Positions 59,986-64,000 of a DNA stretch of 64,000 bases are shown here, piece by piece. The notes beneath the pieces are model-generated. The model saw nothing but the letters and a program-made list of their open reading frames with translations, did not search any database and had not been told where the DNA came from. Source of the stretch: Nocardiopsis sp. NRRL B-16309 (GTDB lineage: Bacteria; Actinomycetota; Actinomycetes; Streptosporangiales; Streptosporangiaceae); NCBI RefSeq assembly GCF_001279585.1, contig NZ_LGEC01000002.1:199584-263583 (forward strand). Reading direction: 5' to 3'. How positions within the stretch are numbered: the stretch's first letter is position 1; each line of letters opens with the position of its first letter. The position numbers and the translations under genes are program-made.

Positions 59986-61743
59986 GTGGGACGTCACCGC
60001 GGAAGATACGCAGAAGAGCCCCCGAGCCGGGACAGGCGTCGGCGCGGCCGCGGCGGGGCTTTCGCCGCCCTCGCCGCCGCCCTGGTCATCGTGATCGGCC
60101 TCGCCGTCGCGGGCGTGTACATGTTCGGGCAGTCGGACGGCTGCGGCGGTTCCGACGTCGAACTCGACGTCGCGGCCTCCCCCGAGATCGCCCCCGCCCT
60201 GAACGACGTCGCCACGGAGTTCAACGCCGAGGAGCAGCAGGTGGACGGGTCGTGCGTGCGGGTCAGCGTGCGCGCGGTCGACTCCGCCAACGTCGCCTTC
60301 GGCATCACCGGCGCGGGCGCGACCATGGGCGACACCGACTCCGACGTCTGGGTCCCCGACTCCAGCGTGTGGTCGCAGCTGGTGCAGAGCCAGTCCGGCG
60401 ACGCCGTCATCACCGAGACCGGCACCTCCGTGGCCCGCTCCCCGCTGGTCCTGGCCGAGCTCGCCGAGTTCGGCCAGGGCGCGGGCGAGGACGTGCAGTG
60501 GTCGGACGTGATCCCCACGGCCGCTCCGTCCGAGGACGCCGGCCGTACCGTGCGCGTGGTGGACCCCGCCCGCAGCTCCACGGGACTGGGCACGCTCTAC
60601 CTCCTCCAGGGCGCCCTGGAGGAGGCCAGCCCCGACACCGACACCTTCAACGCGTACATGACCGCGGCGCTGCAGTCCCTGCACCAGGGCGCGTCCTCCG
60701 ACGAGGAGGCCGCCTTCCTCGCACTGAGCGGCGGTGACTCCGAGGCCCCGCCGGTCATGGTCATGTCCGAACAGGCCGTGTGGCGCTACAACGCCGAGCA
60801 CGACGACGCCGCCGCCCAGGCCCGCTACCTGGAGGGCGGCACCTACTACCTCGACTACCCCTACGTGGTGCGCAGCGAGGAGAGCGAGACCACGCGCGCC
60901 GCGGACCTGTTCCGCGAGGCCGTGCGCGCGCCGGGCGCGGTGGAGCGCTACCTCGCCGACGGGTTCCGCGGCTCCGACGGCGAGATCGACACGTCCGTGC
61001 TCACCGAGGACGTCGGGTTCCGCGAGGAGGAGCCCTCGGCGCTGCCGGCGCCCTCGGGCGGGGCGGTCACCGAGCTCACCCGCACCTGGAACCAGCTGAA
61101 GATGGAGTCGCGGGTCCTGACGATCGTGGACGTGTCCGGCTCGATGCTCGCCGAGGTGCCCGGGACCGGCATGACGCGGATGCAGGTGACGACCGCCGCG
61201 GCGACGGAGGGCCTGCGGATGTTCACCCCCACGGCGGAGCTGGGCGTGTGGCAGTTCTCCACGAACGTCAACAACAACCTCCACTACCAGGAGATCGCGC
61301 CGGTCCGCGAGCTCCAGACGACCGACGAGGCCGGGACCGCGCACCGGGACGTCATCGGCAACGCCCTGGCCCAGCTGCAGCCGCTGCCCCAGGGGGACAC
61401 GGCGCTCTACGACACCTACCTGGCCGCCTACCAGGAGATGTCGCGCACCTACCAGCCGGACCGGACCAACGTCATCCTGATGCTCACCGACGGGGACAAC
61501 GACAACCCCGGCGGGATGGAGCTGGACCAGCTGCTGAGCGAGATCGACGGCATCGCCAGCGCGTCGCGGCCGATCCCGATCATCACGATCGCGTTCGGCC
61601 CCGACGTGCAGAACCTGGAGCCGCTGCAGCGGATCGCCGCGGCCACGGGCGGCGCCGCGTACATGACGGAGGACCCGACCGAGATCGGCGACATCTTCCT
61701 CCAGGCGTTCTCGCTGCGCATCGCGGAGGACGAGGAGAGCTGA
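59986..61743 (+). CDS. Solute-binding-protein/von Willebrand A fusion, copy 2
   Basis: A 585-residue paralogue of copy 1. An Arg-rich cytoplasmic start precedes one hydrophobic helix (about residues 22-44). The solute-binding fold covers about 55-345 (VAASPEIAPALNDVATEFNAE, SDVWVPDSSVWSQLVQ, VARSPLVLAELAEFG, VDPARSSTGLGTLYLL, GTYYLDYPYVVRSEE). The VWA domain covers about 375-575 with an intact metal site D382-V-S-G-S386, VILMLTDGDND and IPIITIAFGPDVQNLEPLQRIAAATGG. GTG at 59986 has TGAGGAA 5 bases upstream; the earlier GTG at 59974 lacks one. It is likely a surface protein that binds a small molecule or partner. Confidence 0.88.
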   Translation: MGRHRGRYAEEPPSRDRRRRGRGGAFAALAAALVIVIGLAVAGVYMFGQSDGCGGSDVELDVAASPEIAPALNDVATEFNAEEQQVDGSCVRVSVRAVDSANVAFGITGAGATMGDTDSDVWVPDSSVWSQLVQSQSGDAVITETGTSVARSPLVLAELAEFGQGAGEDVQWSDVIPTAAPSEDAGRTVRVVDPARSSTGLGTLYLLQGALEEASPDTDTFNAYMTAALQSLHQGASSDEEAAFLALSGGDSEAPPVMVMSEQAVWRYNAEHDDAAAQARYLEGGTYYLDYPYVVRSEESETTRAADLFREAVRAPGAVERYLADGFRGSDGEIDTSVLTEDVGFREEEPSALPAPSGGAVTELTRTWNQLKMESRVLTIVDVSGSMLAEVPGTGMTRMQVTTAAATEGLRMFTPTAELGVWQFSTNVNNNLHYQEIAPVRELQTTDEAGTAHRDVIGNALAQLQPLPQGDTALYDTYLAAYQEMSRTYQPDRTNVILMLTDGDNDNPGGMELDQLLSEIDGIASASRPIPIITIAFGPDVQNLEPLQRIAAATGGAAYMTEDPTEIGDIFLQAFSLRIAEDEES

Positions 61744-61782
61744 CCGCTGGGGGCACCGGCCCGCGACGGCGGCCGACCGCTC

Positions 61783-61825
61783 ACGACGACCGGGCCGTGG
61801 CGCGATGCCACGGCCCGGTCGTCGT
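61783..61825 (+). terminator. Strong terminator with decaying copies downstream
   Basis: A perfect 19-bp stem (61783-61801 with 61807-61825) followed by TTTG. From 61826 to about 61920 fragments of its right arm (CCCGGTCGTCGTGGG-type) recur every 15-20 bp, as degenerate tandem repeats. No gene in 61744-62110. Confidence 0.85.
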
Positions 61826-62110
61826 TTGTGGGGCCGGTCGTCGTGGGGCCCGGTCATCGGGGACGGGCCCGGTCGTCGTGGGCGGGTCCGAGCATCGTGG
61901 GCGGGGTCGATCGTCGTCGGTGTGGACCGCGTGGTGGCCGCGACGCGTGTGAGCACGGGACGCCGGACGTGAAGGTGACAAGACCCTGTCCCACGCGCGC
62001 GGACATATGGACTTCTCGCGCGCGGTGGCGTACGCAGGAGGTGCGGAGCGTGTCCGGGGCTCCACCTCGACCCGCGGGGCCCACACCGACGACGGGATGA
62101 GGGAACTGCG

Positions 62111-62776
62111 ATGACGCAGGCGTGGATGTCGGCCGCCGAGAGGATCCAGGGCCGGGCCACGGTGGCTCCGCCGGGACGCGGCGCGCCGCGTGCCGTGTGG
62201 AGCGTGACCGGGTCCGACCCAGCCACTCGGTCGGCCGGCCAGGAGGCCCGGCGGCTGGTGGAACGGCACCGCGAGACCCATCTCGTCTGGAACCCCCTGA
62301 CCGGGGAGATCGTGCAGCTGCTGCCCGCCACCCGGCGCGGCCGGATCGACCTCGGCGGCACCCACCAGTACGAACAGCACGTCGACCACGGTCTGGAGGG
62401 GCGCGTGTGCCTGGTGGTCGCGGTGGTCGCCCGCCCGGAGGCCCCCTTCACCGACGGCCCGATGCGCGGCCTGGAGCCGGTGCTGGCCTGGCTGGACGCC
62501 TGGGGGGTGGAGCGGCGGTGGAACGGTGCGCTCCCGGGCGCACCGCCGGAAGCGGGGACCCCCGACGAGGCCTCCGCCCGCGCCTGGAGCCGCGGCGGGC
62601 ACTTCGGCCAGGACCACGTGCCCGGCGCCGGCGCGACCGGACCCGGCCACGTCGAGCCCGCCCGCCTGCTGGGCCCGTCCCCGCGCGTCGGGAGGGACAC
62701 CGCCGCCGACCAGGCAGGAGGGCCTTTCGAGTCCACGACCGCCTCGAACGACTACCAACCGTCCGCAATCGCCTAG
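62111..62776 (+). CDS. Amidase/endolysin-like protein of unknown specificity
   Basis: A 221-residue protein. The pattern HLVWNPLTGEIVQLLPA, then GRVCLVVAVVARPEAPFTDGPMRGLEPVLAWLDAWGVERRW, then RGGHFGQDHVPG is shared by a group of actinobacterial and phage proteins that resemble N-acetylmuramoyl-L-alanine amidases in layout (His near the start of the sheet, GHxxxxxVPG near the end). The spacing of zinc ligands is not that of a canonical amidase_2, so activity is uncertain. There is no signal peptide. ATG at 62111 has GAGGGAA 5 bases upstream. The C-terminal 50 residues look disordered. Confidence 0.65.
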   Translation: MTQAWMSAAERIQGRATVAPPGRGAPRAVWSVTGSDPATRSAGQEARRLVERHRETHLVWNPLTGEIVQLLPATRRGRIDLGGTHQYEQHVDHGLEGRVCLVVAVVARPEAPFTDGPMRGLEPVLAWLDAWGVERRWNGALPGAPPEAGTPDEASARAWSRGGHFGQDHVPGAGATGPGHVEPARLLGPSPRVGRDTAADQAGGPFESTTASNDYQPSAIA

Positions 62777-62862
62777 ACACGCACGGCCAGGGTCAATGCG
62801 CCCGGAACACATCGGGCACGAGGTTTCGGGGATCGCTGGTCAAGCGGAGACCAAAAACCCCT

Positions 62863-62868
62863 TAGTCT
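62863..62868 (+). promoter_or_regulatory. Possible -10 element giving a leaderless transcript
   Basis: TAGTCT ends 7 bases before the ATG of the DUF2510 gene, and no ribosome binding site precedes that ATG. Leaderless mRNAs in actinobacteria have exactly this spacing. The -35 is not clear. Confidence 0.4.
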
Positions 62869-62875
62869 GTCGCCC

Positions 62876-64000
62876 ATGGGTGGATCTATCGAGCCGGGTT
62901 GGTATGCGGACCCGCAGGGCGACGCGCAAACGCTCAGATGGTGGAACGGTGACGAGTGGACGCGGCATACCCGTTCACTGAGCGAGCTCCAGGGCGGCGC
63001 CGCGGGCGCCGACGACGAGGAGGCCGCCACCACCTACCTGGGCGGACAGGGCCGGGACGGGTCCGCGACCGAGGTGGACGAGGACGAGCCGGGCACGGTC
63101 CGCCTCGGCCCGTCGGCCTCCGCACCGGCCACCCCCGTGGACGACGAACCCAGCACCATGCGCATCAGCCCGTCCCGGTCACAGGACACGGCCTCGGCAC
63201 CACCCAGCCCCGAGCCGTCGCCCGCGCCCCTGGACGACGAACCCAGCACGATGCGCATCAACCCCTCCTGGTCCCAGGAATCCGCCTCCGCCCCGCGCCC
63301 CCCGGCTCCCCTCCCCGTGGACGACGAACCCAGCACCATGCGGATCGGCCCGTCCGCGCCCCAGCGCGACACCGCCCCGCCCGGCCCCGCCCCGGTGGAC
63401 GAGGAGCCGAGCACGATGCGCATCAGCCCCTCCGCCTGGGGGCAGGGGGCCGACGACGACGAGCCCACCGCCGACATGGGCGGTGCGGGCGGCGTGGGCG
63501 CCACGATGCGCGTGGACCCCGGCGACCTGCCCGGCCGCGGCGGCCGGGACGACGAGCTGCCCACCGCCGACCTGGGCGGGGTCGGCGCGACCATGCGCGT
63601 GAACCCCGGTGACCTCCCCGGCGGAGGCGGGCGGGACGACGAGGTGCCGACCGCCCACTACGGCGACGACGACCTGCCCACGGCCGACCTCGGCGGCGAT
63701 GCCATCGGCGACACCCCGCGCACGGCCGTGTTCGACCCGGGTGCCGCCGGCGACGCGCCGCGCACCGCCGTGTTCGATCCCGACCAGATCGGTGACACCC
63801 CCGGAACCGCGGTGTTCTCCCCCGGCGGCGACGAGGCTCCCCGTACCGCCGTGTTCAACCCTGACGACCCGATGTTCTCCGGCGGTGCCGGGAGCGACGA
63901 GGACGACAAGCCCAAGAGCGGCTTCAAGGGCCTGCTCGGCCAGCTCAAGGAGGGGTGGGCCGACCTCAGCGAAGAGCGTCGCGAGGAGCGCCGCAAGGCC
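62876..64000 (+). CDS. DUF2510 protein with Thr-x-x-(I/L/V) repeat region, N-terminal part (runs off window)
   Basis: The frame is open for 375 codons to the last base. Residues 6-30 are a DUF2510 domain (EPGWYADPQGDAQTLRWWNGDEWT), a short Trp-rich module found at the start of many actinobacterial membrane proteins. Residues 60-330 are acidic and repetitive: four DDEPSTMRI/DEEPSTMRI units, two ATMRV-(D/N)PGDLPG units, two PTADLGG units and four TAVF units. From residue 335 a basic/amphipathic segment begins (KSGFKGLLGQLKEGWADLSEE), probably leading to a further domain beyond the window. Thr followed three residues later by Ile/Leu/Val is the preferred ligand pattern of FHA domains when phosphorylated. 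Function unknown. Confidence 0.8.
   Translation, partial: MGGSIEPGWYADPQGDAQTLRWWNGDEWTRHTRSLSELQGGAAGADDEEAATTYLGGQGRDGSATEVDEDEPGTVRLGPSASAPATPVDDEPSTMRISPSRSQDTASAPPSPEPSPAPLDDEPSTMRINPSWSQESASAPRPPAPLPVDDEPSTMRIGPSAPQRDTAPPGPAPVDEEPSTMRISPSAWGQGADDDEPTADMGGAGGVGATMRVDPGDLPGRGGRDDELPTADLGGVGATMRVNPGDLPGGGGRDDEVPTAHYGDDDLPTADLGGDAIGDTPRTAVFDPGAAGDAPRTAVFDPDQIGDTPGTAVFSPGGDEAPRTAVFNPDDPMFSGGAGSDEDDKPKSGFKGLLGQLKEGWADLSEERREERRKA

Noticed and set aside
59791..62736. A 981-residue minus-strand open frame over copy 2 of SBP-VWA
   Set aside because: Antisense to a gene with an intact VWA metal site; product is low-complexity.

Overview
The window reads as chromosomal DNA of a high-GC actinomycete. 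Nearly every real gene is strongly G/C-biased at third codon positions, GTG starts are common (TTG also occurs), and the content (MocR and LysR regulators, an SSI-type protease inhibitor, a CtaG/CopD fusion, a DasR-type operator, an IS110-family element, a DUF2510 protein) is typical of filamentous actinobacteria. Nocardiopsis or a close relative is my best guess. That is inference from gene style; no 16S gene or other taxonomic marker is present.

Layout. 1-9844: end of an SbcC-type ATPase, a small membrane protein, a CopD-CtaG copper/oxidase-assembly membrane protein divergent from a dihydroorotase-like protein that has lost its metal ligands, alanine dehydrogenase, a TetR regulator, an enolase-superfamily protein that has lost its catalytic lysines, and a MaoC-type dehydratase. 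9855-16830: a minus-strand cluster of one membrane-anchored methyltransferase and three GT2-type glycosyltransferases, two of them paralogues flanking the third; it looks like a surface-glycan locus. 17040-20848: a doubtful small ORF beside a 9-bp minisatellite, Mn-type superoxide dismutase, and a MocR regulator divergent from a DUF3291 protein. 20907-24509: biotin genes bioA-bioD (overlapping) divergent from bioF; bioB is not in the window. 24553-34945: SGNH hydrolase, ornithine aminotransferase, acyl-CoA synthetase, DUF368 lipid-carrier transporter, a TPP riboswitch with thiD, an alanine/Na+ symporter, DUF6457 and a GT4 glycosyltransferase.

34950-36612 is an IS110-family element whose transposase is split by an in-frame TGA. 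Next come an aminotransferase/LysR divergent pair, a coiled-coil protein, a GT4 glycosyltransferase with a DMT transporter, a GH20 hexosaminidase behind a near-perfect DasR (dre) operator, a D-serine-dehydratase-like PLP enzyme, a secreted glycerophosphodiesterase, a secreted protein with a long Glu/Ala/Pro repeat, and a gamma-glutamyltransferase-family protein followed by an 86-bp structured tandem duplication. 51324-57479, all minus strand: NlpC/P60 peptidase, a DNA-polymerase-I-like protein, a D-2-hydroxyacid dehydrogenase, an SpoU/TrmH RNA methyltransferase and a membrane-anchored SSI-like inhibitor. 57892-64000, all plus strand: two tandem proteins that join a solute-binding-protein fold to a von Willebrand A domain, an amidase-like protein, and the N-terminal part of a DUF2510 protein carrying many Thr-x-x-(Ile/Leu/Val) repeats.

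No tRNA, rRNA or CRISPR array was recognised. The most unusual items are the two apparent pseudoenzymes, the SBP-VWA pair, the duplicated glycosyltransferase cluster, the repetitive DUF2510 protein, the structured 86-bp duplication and the interrupted IS110 element.
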